A DNA stretch of 64,000 bases from Coriolopsis trogii (GCA_020543525.1 JAHYIO010000037.1:1-64000); one strand, 5' to 3'. Positions 43,824 to 56,089 are shown, counted from the first letter of the stretch. The notes: generated from the letters alone by a model not told the origin. Numbers and translations: made by a program.

Positions 43824-45257
43824 ATGGCAACGCGCACGGCTTTCTCTCGTCTTGCACCCGCCCTCGCCCACGCCCGGTCAGCGCGGTCAGTCGGCGCGCG
43901 TTTGGCCCGCAGTTATGCCTCGCAGAGCGGGCATACGGTATGTGCTTTCCGCCACGGCTAGGCCTCGATGAACTGACGGACACTGCCACAGATGACCGTC
44001 CGCGAGGCGTTGAACTCTGCATTAGAGGAAGAGATGATCCGTGACGAAAATGTCTTCATCATCGGTGAGGAAGTTGCGCGATACAACGGTGCCTACAAGG
44101 TACGTCGCTCGGTCAATACTGCAGCGCACGGCACGGCTGATGCAGGATTTTATAGGTCACCAAGGGCCTCTTGGACAAGTTCGGCGAGAAGCGAGTCGTC
44201 GACACGCCTATTACTGAGATGGGTTTCGCTGGTCTTGCGATCGGTGCTGCCTTCGCTGGCCTACGACCTGTGTAAGCGCACATGATATGACGTTCTAAGA
44301 CGACGATAGTTGACGCGCCAGTTAGCTGCGAGTTCATGACCTTCAACTTCGCGATGCAAGCTATTGACCAAATCGTGAACTCGGCCGGGAAGACACACTA
44401 CATGTCCGGTGGTGTCCTTCCTTGTCCCATCGTATTCCGTGGTCCCAACGGTGCTGCTGCCGGTGTCGCCGCACAGCACTCGCAAGACTACGCGTCATGG
44501 TATGGTCAGATTCCCGGCCTGAAGGTCGTCAGCCCATGGAACGCGGAGGATTGCAAGGGTCTCCTTAAGGTCAGTTCATGTCCGCATGTTGTCTAGCAGG
44601 CGATTTCTCCTGACAGGTCTATTCAGTCTGCCATCCGTGACCCCAATCCCGTCGTCTTCCTCGAGAACGAGCTGATGTACGGTGTCACCTTCCCCGTCTC
44701 CTCGGAAGCGATGTCGGACAACTTCCTCCTCCCTATCGGCAAGGCCAAGGTCGAGCGCGAGGGCACCGACGTCACTATTGTTGCGCACAGCAAGATGGTC
44801 ACGCACAGCTTGGAGGCGGCCGACGAGCTCGCGAAGGAGGGCATCAGGGCGGAGGTCATCAACCTGCGCAGTATCCGCCCGCTCGACATTGAGACGATCA
44901 AGGCGTCGGTCAAGAAGACCAACCGGTACGTGCTTCTCAGCTTACAATGGCAAGTCGTGTCTCATGTGCTGTTATACAGCCTCGTCACCGTTGAGGGTGG
45001 CTTCCCTGCGTTCGGTGTTGGCAGCGAGATCTGCGCTCAGATTATCGAGAGCGAAGCGTTCGACTACCTTGACGCGCCTGTCGAGCGTGTCACCGGTGCT
45101 GACGTCCCCACTCCTGTAAGTCGCTGACTTCTCGTTTCTCGCTATTGTACTTACCTTTTTCCACTCGTAGTACGCCATCAACCTCGAGAACCTCACTTTC
45201 CCCGACACGGGCGTCGTCTTGAAGGCTGCCAAGCGCGCTCTGTACAGGAGCAACTAG
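43824..45257 (+). CDS. PDB1: Pyruvate dehydrogenase E1 component beta subunit
   Basis: Beta subunit of the mitochondrial pyruvate dehydrogenase E1, a thiamine-diphosphate enzyme that converts pyruvate to hydroxyethyl-TPP for acetyl-CoA formation. ATG 43824 begins a presequence rich in Arg, Ala and Ser ([20 protein letters not shown]...RSYASQ). Mature blocks are [168 protein letters not shown] and [20 protein letters not shown], ending [10 protein letters not shown]. Full length, with six or so short introns. Conservation is very high. Confidence 0.95.
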
Positions 45258-45468
45258 ACACCTCCCTTGACGGGGGCCGTCCGGTTTGCTTGGTGAACCG
45301 GGGTTGTGACAGGGAGGTATCGTGCCGTGTGCCCATGCCTTAGGGAAGCTTAGACTTTATATTACTGGTCGTGTCGCTATCATTGCACTGCTACTCTACA
45401 TATTCTGTTCTGCAAAGACCTGTTTTGTTGCGCTGAGACCATGGCGCTTTCGTACGTTCGCAACTTGA

Positions 45469-48150
45469 CTACGCCTGCGCCAGAGCCTGCAGGCGGATGC
45501 GCACTGCGTTGGCGTGGGCGTCCAGGCCTTCGCAATCCGCGAGGGTGGCTACGACCGGCCCAAGGCCCTTGAGGCCGTCCGCGGTGACCTCCTGCGAGGT
45601 GATGTGCTTTTGGAACGAGAGCGTGTTGACGCCGCTGAACTGCCGGGCGTACCCGTTCGTGGGTAGCGTGTGGTTCGTGCCAGAGGCGTAGTCTCCGCAG
45701 CTGCGGCGAAATGATGAGTCCAAAAGAGCCATGAGAATCGAGGTCGACTAAGTGCACACATACCTTTCTGGGGAGTATGGCCCTACGAACACGCTCCCCG
45801 CGTTCTCTACCGCAGCGACGGCCGCGGGCGCGTTCTCGAGATGGAGGATGAGGTGCTCGGGCGCGTAGTCGTTGGAGAACGCGATGGCCTCCTCGACGGT
45901 GCGCGCGCGGACGATGATGCTCTTCGGGATCGACTGGCGCACGATGTCGACGCGAGTCAGGAGCCTCGCCTGCCTATCGACCTCGGCCTCGATCGCAGTG
46001 AGCGTCTCCTCCGAGAGGTCGACGGCGACGAGCACGACCTGGGAGTCGACCCCGTGCTCGGCCTGGGAGAGGAGGTCGGCGGCGACGAACGCGGGCACGC
46101 ACGTGCGGTCCGCGACGACGAGCACCTCGGACGGACCCGCGGGCATGTCGATCGCGACGAGCGCGTCCGTGTCGTTCTGGACGAGCATCTTCGCGGCCGT
46201 CACCCACTGGTTGCCCGGGCCGAAGATCTTGTCGACCTTGGGCACGGACGCGGTGCCGTACGCCAGCGCGGCGACGGCCTGCGCGCCCCCGGCCTTGAGG
46301 ATCGCGGAGGCGCCGACGAGCTGGGCGACGTACATGACCTCGGGGGAGATGCTCCCGTCCGGGCGCGGGGGCGTGGCGAGCACGATTTCTTTGCAGCCGG
46401 CGACCTGGGCGGGGATGCCGAGCATGAGCGCGGTGGAGGGGAGGATGGCCGTCCCGCCGGGGACGTACAGCCCGACGCGCGCGATGGGGCGAGCGAAGCG
46501 GGAGCAGACAACCCCAGGCATGGTCTCAACCTTGAGGGTGTCGCCAGAGGCCTGTGCTGCGTGGAACTTGTAGATGTTCGCGTACGCGACGTCGATCGCC
46601 TTGCGCACCTCGTCGGGAAGCTGCATCGTCTCCGGGGCGAACGGGGGGCGGACAATCGCAGTCGACAGCTGTGCCTTGTCGAACTTGGCAGTCAGCTCGA
46701 GGAGGGCAGCATCGCCGCGCTTCCTGACGTCGTCGACGATAGGCTTCACTTTCGCGATCATCTCGTCGGATTTTAGAACAGGCCTGCGGAGAAGCTGAGC
46801 ACGTTCTGCCGGATTCGTCGTCGATAGGTCATAGCTGCGCATGGAAATGGGCGCGTCTGCATCTACTCTCGTCTCAGGCACCGAAGCCGAAGCCGATGCA
46901 GCAGAGGGGTGTACTTTGGGTCCTTCAGCCGGCCGGTTGCTGGCTTCGCTGTGCCCGGGAGATGAAGCCTTCTGTGACCACTGAGGTTTGGCATCACCGG
47001 CGCGACGTGTGACCTTCTTTGCCTTTTGTTCGAGCGAACGCTCGATATCGGATATGCTGACCCCTGCAGCGACGCATCGTGTGAGGGCAAAGTAGAGCAA
47101 GTCCGCAGCTTCGAACGCGACTTCTTCCTTGGTCTCGGCGCGACAGAGCTCGTCTGCTTCTTCCATGATCTTGGAACGCAGCAGCTCGGGGTCATTGAAT
47201 AGTCTCCGAGTATAGGATCCCTCAGGCGCGGACTGCAGGCGGGACTGCAGTGTGCGCTCGAGTGCCGCGAGACCTCCGAGCTCCCCGGATCCGAAACAGG
47301 ATGATCGCTCGAGGTGACAGAAGCCCGCGCCGTTCTGAACGACAGAGAACTCGAGCGCGTCTGTATCGCAGTCCAGTCGAACGCGAACGACATCTTGAGT
47401 CGCACCTGATGTCTCGCCCTTTCGCCATAAACCATGCTTGCGCGACTGGTATACCCCCTTTCCTGTCGCGATACTCTCCCGGACGGACTCGTACGAGGAG
47501 TAGACGAGTCCGATGGTACGCCCGCCGTCGGGATAGGAGGAGACGACTGTGGGGAACAGACCGTCCTTGCGATCTGAGGTGATGGTGGCGAGGAACGCAT
47601 CCGCGACGTTTATCTGTTTGTTATCGGATTCGGAGAGTGTGAGGAAGGAGGCGGGAATGACCAGAGTGGTGTTCGCCCCCTGAAGGGCACGAATGGTGGA
47701 TCGCGAAGGCGGCTCCGATGACGCTGCTGGGAGGACATGGACAGACGATCCTTGGAAGAAGCGAGAGAAGGAGGAAATGAAGTCGACATCCACAGAGGGG
47801 CTCTTGATGAGCACGCCGGAGACACCATTGCGTACTTTGTCGGAGACGGCAGAGACGTTGGCGACGTCGAGCAGCAGGAGTAATCTCTCTTCAGAGACAA
47901 GACCTATGAGGTCCTTTGCGAGCGCGAGGGGGAGTATGACCTTGTCCGCGCCCTGGTCGAGGAGAGAAATGACTTGATCCGTGCCGAGGGTCGAGTCAGT
48001 GTCGACAAAAATGTATCGGGAGGCATTTCGAGGCAGAGAAGACAAGAGGGGGTGAAATGGTGGTAAGACGAGGGGCCCGATGCGCGCGAGGGCGCTGAGC
48101 AGGTCGGGGTCGACAAGGTCGGTGTCGAGGAGGGGGAGGAAGACAGACAT
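45469..48150 (-). CDS. HIS4: Histidine biosynthesis trifunctional protein
   Basis: One protein of about 872 residues with three histidine-pathway activities. After a fungal-specific N-terminal domain ([20 protein letters not shown] onward) comes phosphoribosyl-AMP cyclohydrolase (about 195-300; [39 protein letters not shown]), then phosphoribosyl-ATP pyrophosphatase (about 305-390; [32 protein letters not shown]), a Ser/Ala linker, and histidinol dehydrogenase (about 455 to the end; [92 protein letters not shown]). A single 60-bp intron near 45703-45765 splits the last domain. The start is ATG 48150. The locus is very GC-rich, which produces long spurious frames on the other strand. Confidence 0.95.
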
Positions 48151-48512
48151 CAGTCTTTCGCTTTGGGACTGGAGGGAGGCAAGCGAATTCGGTGATCAAA
48201 GATCCCGCGCAGTGTCTCCCGATCTCTCAGTAGATCTCGAGCCTGACTCGGTTCGGCTAAGCACTTAGCCACCCAGTCATGTCCGTTCTCGTCCGTGCTA
48301 AAGCGTAAGTGTTCGCTACAGCTTGCGTAGCTATCGTTGTGGCACACAGCTTTGTTGGTAGTGACGCAGGAATGAGATACAATACGTGCTACGTGTGGCG
48401 TCTTAGGTGAACTTTGAGCGGCGTAGTAAAACTTCGTCACGGCTCCGTCGCAATCGCCGCGGAGCATGCACTTCTGAAACGCGTCGGACAGCTGGTGTAC
48501 TACCGAGTACAT
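48150..48512 (-). CDS. Possible small ORF touching the HIS4 start
   Basis: A 120-codon frame on the same strand as HIS4 whose TGA shares bases with the HIS4 ATG (TGATG). The C-terminal part looks coding in composition (DENGHDWVAKCLAEPSQARD, LLRDRETLRGIFDHRIRLPP). Cysteines in the N-terminal half are spaced irregularly. It could be a small protein gene with unseen introns, an upstream reading frame in the HIS4 leader, or chance. No family is recognised. Confidence 0.25.
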   Translation of the reverse strand: MYSVVHQLSDAFQKCMLRGDCDGAVTKFYYAAQSSPKTPHVARIVSHSCVTTNKAVCHNDSYASCSEHLRFSTDENGHDWVAKCLAEPSQARDLLRDRETLRGIFDHRIRLPPSSPKAKD

Positions 48513-49127
48513 GAGGGCCAGCTGGAGGCCGTTGGAGGGATATCAAACGTCGGGAGGAGGATTCTAGCGTTACTTGGGACGACGGGGCAACCACGCTGTC
48601 GACGCATGGGTCGTTGGAGAATGCGTTCGGGTGCTAGAAGGCCGTAGATGATCGAAGTCCCGCAGCGGCCAAAGTAGATGAAGAGGGCGATTGAGGAAGA
48701 TGCGCGCCAAGAAGACAAACGTGAGAAGCAGACAAACGCGTGTCGGTAGCCAGTGTTGTTCGCTCCACTGGGCCATAGGAGCACAGACAGGGGAGAGCTT
48801 GGATGTTGCGCGGCGACAAACGGCGACAACGGCTGGCAAAGAGGACGCATTGGCCCAGGGACGCGTCGGCCACGCCCTGCCATGATACGGCGCGACAACG
48901 CGTCCCGACGCGTCAATAGGGCACAACAAAGCGAGAATGGCAGGTGCGCGGTCATGCTCATAGGCCTTAGCCTTCCCAGATCCCACCAATCGATCCTGCA
49001 GCACAAAGCTGCAAGTCTCCTCCCGTCCATAAAGTCTGCCCTCTCCTTCCACCGGCCATCACTTACGCTTCTGCTCTTCTCCCCCCCTCGCCACACCCAA
49101 TCCTCTCTCGTCTCCTCCTATCTCACA
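48513..49127. other. Divergent promoter region, HIS4 and Argonaute
   Basis: Intergenic DNA between two divergent genes. Pyrimidine-rich stretch before the Argonaute ATG (about 49075-49120), a common core-promoter pattern in basidiomycetes. Long minus-strand frames here have no motif. Confidence 0.45.
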
Positions 49128-52100
49128 ATGCCACCCAAACAACCTGCTAGTGGCGCCAACACCCGTGGAGCGGGCGCTACACGTGGTCGCGGTATCGGTC
49201 GCGGTGGCGGTCCCGCCATTCCTCCCTCGCGTCCACTAGCACCCGTGGGCAAAGCTCTTCCCGACACGAGCTCCCATGTCACCACCATCGGTGTCAAACG
49301 CCCCGCGTTCGGCTCCAGTGGCCGCGGTCTGAACGTGTTCACGAATCACTTCAGGGTTGAGATACCCGAGGCGAACATACACCATTATGATGGTCCGTCC
49401 TTCTCTCTCTCATTGCCATTCAAAATATATTGACCCTCTCCTTTCTCTAGTTGGTATGTGAACTTGGTTTCCATGCATTCCTTCGCTTGTGTCTTACTTT
49501 TGCACACCCAAGTGATCTCGCCTTCCGAGAAGACCCTCCCTGCGAGGCTCAACATGGAGATCATCAAGAGGCTCCAAGAGATTGTCGCTCCCGACGTCTT
49601 CACCCCGCGTGCTGTCTACGACGGGCGCAAGAATCTCTTCGCAGCTAGAGAGCTCCCTTTGGGACCTTCGGGCTCGCAGGAGGTAAGCGATCCCTCCGTT
49701 CGCGAAGTATTCTCTTGTCTCACGAGCGAAACAGTTCAGCTTCACGCTGTCAGACGCGCCCGCTCCCGCTGAAACGTCAGAGAGCGGTGGAGAGAGGACG
49801 CGTGGTCCCAAGGTCTACAAAGTCAAGTTGACCCACGTTGCCACAATCAATCCCGAGTGAGCACATCTTGGTCTCAATCAATCTCAACCAGACTCACCTT
49901 GCTTTACAGGGTGCTGCGACGGTTCCTGCAAGGAAAGCAGTCCCATGACAACACGGTGCTCACTGCCATAACGGTCAGGAACAGTCGATACTGCACGTAT
50001 GCTTTGCTAACATAATCTCCACTGCACAGGCACTCAACGTCGTCATCCGCATGGAGCCTTCGCTCAACTACCCGTTCAACGTGCGAAGCTTCTTCACGAG
50101 CCAGGAGCAAAAGGACATCGGGGGAGGTATTGTGCTGTGGCGCGGTTACTTCCAGTCGGTGCGACCGGCGATCGGGCAGATGTTGATTAATGTCGACATC
50201 AGCACCGGGGCGATGTACAAGCCTGGTCGAGCTATCGACCTCGCCCTCGACTTTCTGGAGCGCAGGAGGGGCGAGGATAGGTCGCTCGCCCCCAACAATG
50301 GCCTCACTGATCGCGATCGTATCAGGTTGCAGCGATACCTCTCTGGTGTTCGGGTACAGTTCCAGATCCCGGGACAAACCCAGAAAGGTGACAGGAAGCC
50401 GGCTCGTGTTGTCAAGAAATTGACGCAGCGAGGGGCGCGTGACATCACCTTCCCCATGAGAGATGGCTCGACCATCACTGTCGCCCAGTACTTTGAGAAG
50501 GCTCACAACTACAAGCTCAAGTTCCCTGAAATCGTCTGCGTCGAGGTATGTTATATTCTATGTCATTCTCACAGTAAATGTTGACGCCCGCTTCAGGTTG
50601 GGAGCGGGGCAATCCTCCCGTTGGAGTGCTGTTACGTTCCGGAGGGACAGATCATGCGCAAGCAGATTCCGCCCACGAAGACAAAGGACGTACTCGACTT
50701 CGCCACCAAGCGTCCCGAAGATCGCCTCGCAAGTATTCGGGCCGGACTTGGAGTGCTCCAGTATGGGCAATCCGAGTATGTGAGGGTGAGTATATCGTTC
50801 GTCTAAACGCCGCGTCCATTATGGATCTGATAATGCTTGCACAGCAATTTGGTATGCACGTGCCGGACCCCACCCCCCACAAGCTGCAGGCTCGCGTGCT
50901 TGATCCTCCCACTCTCCAATATGGGCAGGGCAGTCGGCAGGCCACCATTGTCAGTACATTGGCTCTCTGGTATATTACTGATGAACTAACTTTGTTTGTA
51001 GAAACCGCGCGATGGCGCCTGGAACATGTGAGTGTCGTGGCTCTCGGCGATCTGTATCCTTGGCTGACGCAACAACCAGGATCGACAAGAAGTTCTACAG
51101 GCCCGCGCTGATCAGGCGATGGATCGTTGTGATTTACGAACGTCAAGCACGCTTCCGGCCTGACACGGCCCAACAAATGGTGGATGGCTTCCTCCAAGCC
51201 TTCGCCGCTGTGGGTGCGTGTCCCCGTTTACATGTCACACCGACGAATGCTGACCGCATGAAAACCAGGCATACGAGTCGAGGAACAGAATCCAATTGTC
51301 TCCTGGCAACATCCTACGGGGAAGATTGCCGATGTGAGTATTCTTAACGTTCACACCGTCCACGGATTAGCGTGCTAATGAGCACATTCAGCAACTCAAA
51401 GAAGTCGGTCGTCAGTGCGTGGATAAGCACAAGAAGCCAGGGGCGCAGGGAGCGGGCCCCGACCTGATCGTTGTCGTCCTGCCAGAAGCCTCGACGGACA
51501 TGTACCAGGCCGTGAAGTAGTCAGTGTTCATCTTGGTGGTCCCGGGCATGGTTCGCGTGGCTGACGATCATTAGCTTTGGAGACTGCGTCCAAGGCATTG
51601 CTACACAATGTTTGAAGAGCTCAAAGTGCTCTCATGCCAAGGCGCAATACTTTGCGAATGTGTGTCTCAAGTAAGTATCTTCGCTATGTCTGGCGTCTTG
51701 CACGCTAACAAGTCGAACAGGATCAACGTCAAGCTCGGAGGCATCAACACGATCCCCGACGCGCGGTCGGTCCCTGTCCTTACGGATCCTCACAACCCGA
51801 CGCTTGTAATGGGGTTAGCATTCATGCTGGTCTTGTCTTGATTTATCCTGGTACTGACGAAAGACGACAGCGCGGATGTGATTCACCCCGCACCCGGTGC
51901 CGACGGTCGGCCGTCCTTCACGGCGCTCGTGGGGAACGTCGACTCCGACACGGCCAAGTACATTGCGGATTGTCGAGTGCAGACGTCCCGTCAAGAGATG
52001 ATCGACGACCTGGAGCCAATGGCCAAGAGTATCATCGACATGTTCAAGGGCTACCGCACGATGGTGGAGAAGAGGGCTCCTGCTCTCAAGCGTCTCATCT

Positions 52101-52932
52101 TCTACCGTGATGGCGTGTCCGAGGGGCAGTTCCAACATGTGTTGGACTTCGGTGAGCTGTGTGTGATCTCTTGTTACCTTCAGCTCTGACAAGGTCTCCC
52201 TCTTCTAGAGCTGCCGCAATTGAAGAGTACGCGTTGTTTGTCGCCTGTCGCGAAAGGTAGCCTTATTGAATAATTGTTTTGTCTAACAGGAGCATGCAAG
52301 GCTGCTGGAGTCGAGCCGAAGATTACGATCCTCGTCGTCGGCAAGCGTCACCACGTCCGCTTCTTCCCGCAAAAAAGCAGTGACGCCGATCGGAGTGGAA
52401 ACTGCCCCGCAGGCACGGTCGTCGACAGCGACATCACCCACCCGACCGAGTTTGATTGGTACTTGCAGAGTCACAGCGGATAAGTACCATCTCATTCATC
52501 TGCACGATCTCGTCGACTGACACGATCTTTTTGGTTATCTACGCTGCTCGGAACGTCCCGTCCTGCGCACTACAACGTTCTCTACGACGAGAACAACTTC
52601 ACGCCGGACAGCATCCAAGCGCTCTCGTTCGCGCTCTGCCATGTGTACGCGCGGTCCACGCGATCGGTTTCTATCCCTGCCCCTGTGTACTGTGAGTCCT
52701 CACTACGCGCTGTATGGCTCGTGTATGACATTCTGACGCCCCTCCTTCACACATAGATGCCGACATCGTCTGCTCCCGCGCCAAGAACCATTATGACCCG
52801 GAAGGAAACCAAGATCTGTCGGAGTCCGCTACGCAGCTCGACACGAAGGAAGCCGACGCCCAGCTGGCGATGTATAAGTCGGGCTTCAGGCCTCTGCACG
52901 CAAACGTCCGCAAGGTGATGTACTTCTCCTAA
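49128..52932 (+). CDS. AGO: Argonaute (RNA silencing slicer)
   Basis: Core effector of RNA interference: binds small RNAs and cuts matching transcripts. ATG 49128 starts a low-complexity Arg/Gly-rich tail ([16 protein letters not shown]). Argonaute-N follows ([38 protein letters not shown]), then L1 ([18 protein letters not shown]), PAZ ([23 protein letters not shown] block, [15 protein letters not shown]), MID ([39 protein letters not shown]) and Piwi. Slicer residues: Asp in [10 protein letters not shown], Glu in SRQEMIDDL, Asp in [11 protein letters not shown], and Asp (not His) in [13 protein letters not shown], giving DEDD as in some fungal Argonautes. It ends KVMYFS at 52932. Two splicing oddities: a 3-nt exon at 49451-49453 and an AT-AC intron at 52480-52542. 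With these introns removed no lesion is seen. Confidence 0.93.
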
Positions 52933-54383
52933 GTCGGACTTGTGGACTACTAGCGTGGACGTCGGGCTTGCTTGTGAAGTGACCCTCTTGGACCTTGCGC
53001 CATGCTGTCCCATGTATGTCTCATGTATGTCCCCTGTATTGTGTTATGCTCCTTTGGATCGCGTATGCCTCTATGACTCTGTCTCTTGATCCCATATATC
53101 CCTACATGTACCATAATGCTCAACACTGTATCTTCTCCCGTGTCCCGGATATCACATATATGTCAGGCTGTGTTTACGACCCGGAACCGGACGCAGACGA
53201 GCCCAACGAGCACGCCGCCGGCGCTGTTTGTGGTTGAGAAGCCTCTCATAGCATCGATCGTCCATGGGCAGAGAACAATAGTGTGCGGCTGTGGGGGCAC
53301 AGCCTCAGACTCACGACGAGGATCGATGGGTGCGATATGAAGTTCGCGGAGTTCTCGATCTGCTGCTTTGTCTTACAGCCCGAGTGAGGATCGGAGGTGG
53401 GCAACGGCCTCCTCCGTAGACGCCCGGGGTGTGGCAGACAAAAGACACGGCCACGTGCACGGATCGCCCCTTGGCCGAAAACGTCGAGGAGGATATCTGC
53501 CACCACTGGCACCACAGGACGGACTGCACGCACGTATGTACGCCGCCTGCGCGTCGCACTGCAAGTTACGTTTCTCTTTCCTTTATGCTGCAGCGTCTTC
53601 GACTTCCATGCTGCCGTTTTGGACAGGATTTGGGCCGATGGCTTCCAACGTGTGCCCCATGGCCACCCCCGGCCACATGCCGGGGCTTGCTGGCAGCAGC
53701 AGCAGCAGGAACCGGCGCTGGCCATGGCAGCAGAGAAAAATGCCCGTTGCCCCCGCGCGGGCACGCGTGTGGACTGGACAGGTGGGTGGATCGAGCATGC
53801 GTTGGCCATGGCGCGCTCTGGACCGACCCGCGGGGCAGATACGCAAATGCCCTCTTCTGGGGGGCCACCAGGATCACTTCATGGCCTCCGTGAGGCGTCG
53901 TTCTGGCGCCTGGTTGAGTTTCGCTCGAGGCAGTGGCCCCTCCTCCGAGTTCCTCACGCTGCGAGTCCGGAGCGTGGTGAACCAAGACCAGTCCATCTCC
54001 GGCCGCAATGCGGGCCTTATGTTCTATTCCTCGCCGGCTCTGCGCTGCCCCTTGCTGCTCCGGATTGTCCGGCTGGGGAGATGAACAGTGGGGGAAAGCG
54101 AGGGGTCTGCGCTACTTCTCCGCTTCTGGTATGTCGTCACACTTATGACTATGCCTGTGCGACCCTTTTCTCAGAGCGAGGATTCGGAGCTGACGAGTCT
54201 GCTCCATCTGAGTTAAATAGCTGTGTGTGTCCGCTTGGCTCTGTGCCCCCTCGCCTCTCTTGACTCTCCACCTCTGACGACTCGGGTACGGCCACGGCCG
54301 CGTCTGCAAACAATACCACCACCTGGTCTCTGCTCCCCTTACGGTTCTCGTCGCCGTCGTTACCACCGACGCCTCCATCCACC
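52933..54383. other. Intergenic region without a supported gene
   Basis: GC-rich DNA with long open frames on both strands (for example 53397-54263 plus and 53246-53809 minus) that overlap each other and show no conserved motif or clean splice structure. A CAG-type run (about 53693-53711) encodes poly-Gln or poly-Ser by chance. Nothing firm is visible. Confidence 0.4.
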
Positions 54384-55662
54384 ATGGCCCCTCGACACCA
54401 TCGTAACATGGGTTGGCGCAAGCCCGTCCCTAGACTCTCTACAGAATCATCCGCAGCCTCCTCTCACGCGCAGCGGAGCCTCAAGAGGCTCTCGTTGACC
54501 ATTATCAACAAGGATGTACCGCCAGTATGTGTCTTCAGACGTCTCATGCCGCCCTTCTCGGTATTGACTGCGGCTGACGTAGCTCCCAACGGACTGGCGC
54601 GAGACCGTGGAGCATGCACTCAAGAAGGAACGGCGTTATGCTGTATATGATGTATCAACACCACCCGCTGTACCGCCCAAGGACGACGCGTCGGACGCTG
54701 GCAGCCGACGGGAGTCGCTAGTTACGCTGGTGGACGAGCAGAACGACGAGGTAGGTTTCACCTCGCTTAACCTGCGCATTGCTTCTCCGCGCGACGGGCG
54801 GCGTTCAAATGAGCTCACGCACCGCACTCTTGCCTGCAGCCCCACGTACCACCACCTCCCAGCGAGGACTTGCTGATCGAGTGCGTAGAGCGGCCAGAAG
54901 CGACGACACCGGCGATAGTGCGAAGAGCGAGCCAAAAATCTCTGCCGACGGTGCGTCTGTGGCGTTGAGCCGTACGATCTCCAGTGATGAATTTCTGAAC
55001 TGACATCGGGTCCATCTGTTCATTTGCGGGCTTATCCAGATCTATCGTCCCCCTACTCCGCCGCTGCCCGCGCAGCACCCAAAGCTGCGGGTGGCTGGAC
55101 ACCCGAGAGAAAGCTATGAGAGCCAGACAAATACCGTATGTCGTTCCTTTCCTCTGCTAGTCATGGCTGTGCTGATCTTCGACACTGTGCAGCTGTACCA
55201 TAGGCAGACACCAGGGAGTCTGGAGCAGCCTGACTCTACGCCGTGTGCATCTGTGCTTACTCGCTGGCCGAGTAGGCTTGCACCTAATGCGTCTGGGACC
55301 TTGCATTCTGCGCAAGGCTCCCATAGTCGCGTCCTCTCATTCTCCGGTACTGACTTGCTGAAGGAGCGTGGCGGTGCGTCTCCTCGTGGTCATCGCCGGA
55401 GTGGAAGCGGGACCTCCACGTCGACAGGCAACCGGTCGTCCTCGGGGCGGTCGCATATTACCGGTCATATGTGCTACGTGTGGTATGCGCTCAAGGGGTT
55501 GGGTCTTCATCTGCGGGCCAAAATGACCCACGGCAGCAGGCACTGTTAACCATGACACGAGTACGATTCGTAACGCCGCGACTATCTCTGAAATGTAGGT
55601 CTACAGCACTACTCATCACGTTTGCTATCGTTATTGCTTTTCTCTTTGGTCTTATGCTGTGA
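54384..55662 (+). CDS. Tail-anchored low-complexity protein, unknown function
   Basis: ATG 54384 begins MAPRHHRNMGWRKPVPRLST, then SLKRLSLTIINKDVPPLPTD splicing to WRETVEHALKKERRYAVYD. Pro/Ser-rich regions follow (VPPKDDASDAGSRRESLVTL, IYRPPTPPLPAQHPKLRVA) with phosphorylation-type Ser-rich tracts. The last exon, after an AG at about 55595, reads STALLITFAIVIAFLFGLML and stops, a clear single C-terminal membrane helix with no residues after it, so the protein is probably tail-anchored with its body in the cytosol. Exons join at GT-AG sites. No enzymatic domain is recognised. One middle exon boundary (about 55440-55560) is unsure. Confidence 0.6.
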
Positions 55663-56089
55663 CACACGGGTTATGTAGCTTAGTCTTGCTGTGTATGCTA
55701 CCTAGTGCTTTCGCTATGATACCGCCATGTACCTATAGTCCCGAAACGACGATGAATATATGTTTCCTTCAAGTTCACACAGCCAATCAGCGGGCCGGAG
55801 TGCGTCACCGAGTCTGACGGCGAGGCGCGCAGGCGTGCTCCATCCACCCAACGCTCAACGCACTCTGCACTCTCCGCCTGCCCCATCCTCGCGCGAACCC
55901 AGCTGCACCCCTTCTTGCGATATCTGTTGCTGTTGCTATGTGTCGACGCTGATCCGCACTCTCTTCACTTCATCTCGACACCGGAGAGCTACTGCTTAGT
56001 CCTATCTGTGCTTTGCATACACGTCCCTCGAACACGCCGGCGCCCTTCATCTCGCTCCGGCATTTCATACAACCACAACTTCAACTTGG
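55663..56089. other. Intergenic region
   Basis: 3' flank of the tail-anchored gene and promoter of the carrier gene. Pyrimidine-rich near 55950-55985. No gene recognised. Confidence 0.4.

Noticed and set aside
45841..46776. 311-codon plus-strand frame inside HIS4
   Set aside because: It is a shadow of the GC-rich histidinol dehydrogenase coding strand; its sequence is dominated by Arg, Asp and Gly repeats.
48500..49096. 198-codon minus-strand frame between HIS4 and Argonaute
   Set aside because: Lies across the divergent promoter, has no recognisable domain and no supporting splice signals.
53397..54263. Long plus-strand open frame of 288 codons
   Set aside because: It overlaps an open minus-strand frame, has no domain or conserved pattern, and lies in GC-rich DNA where stops are rare.
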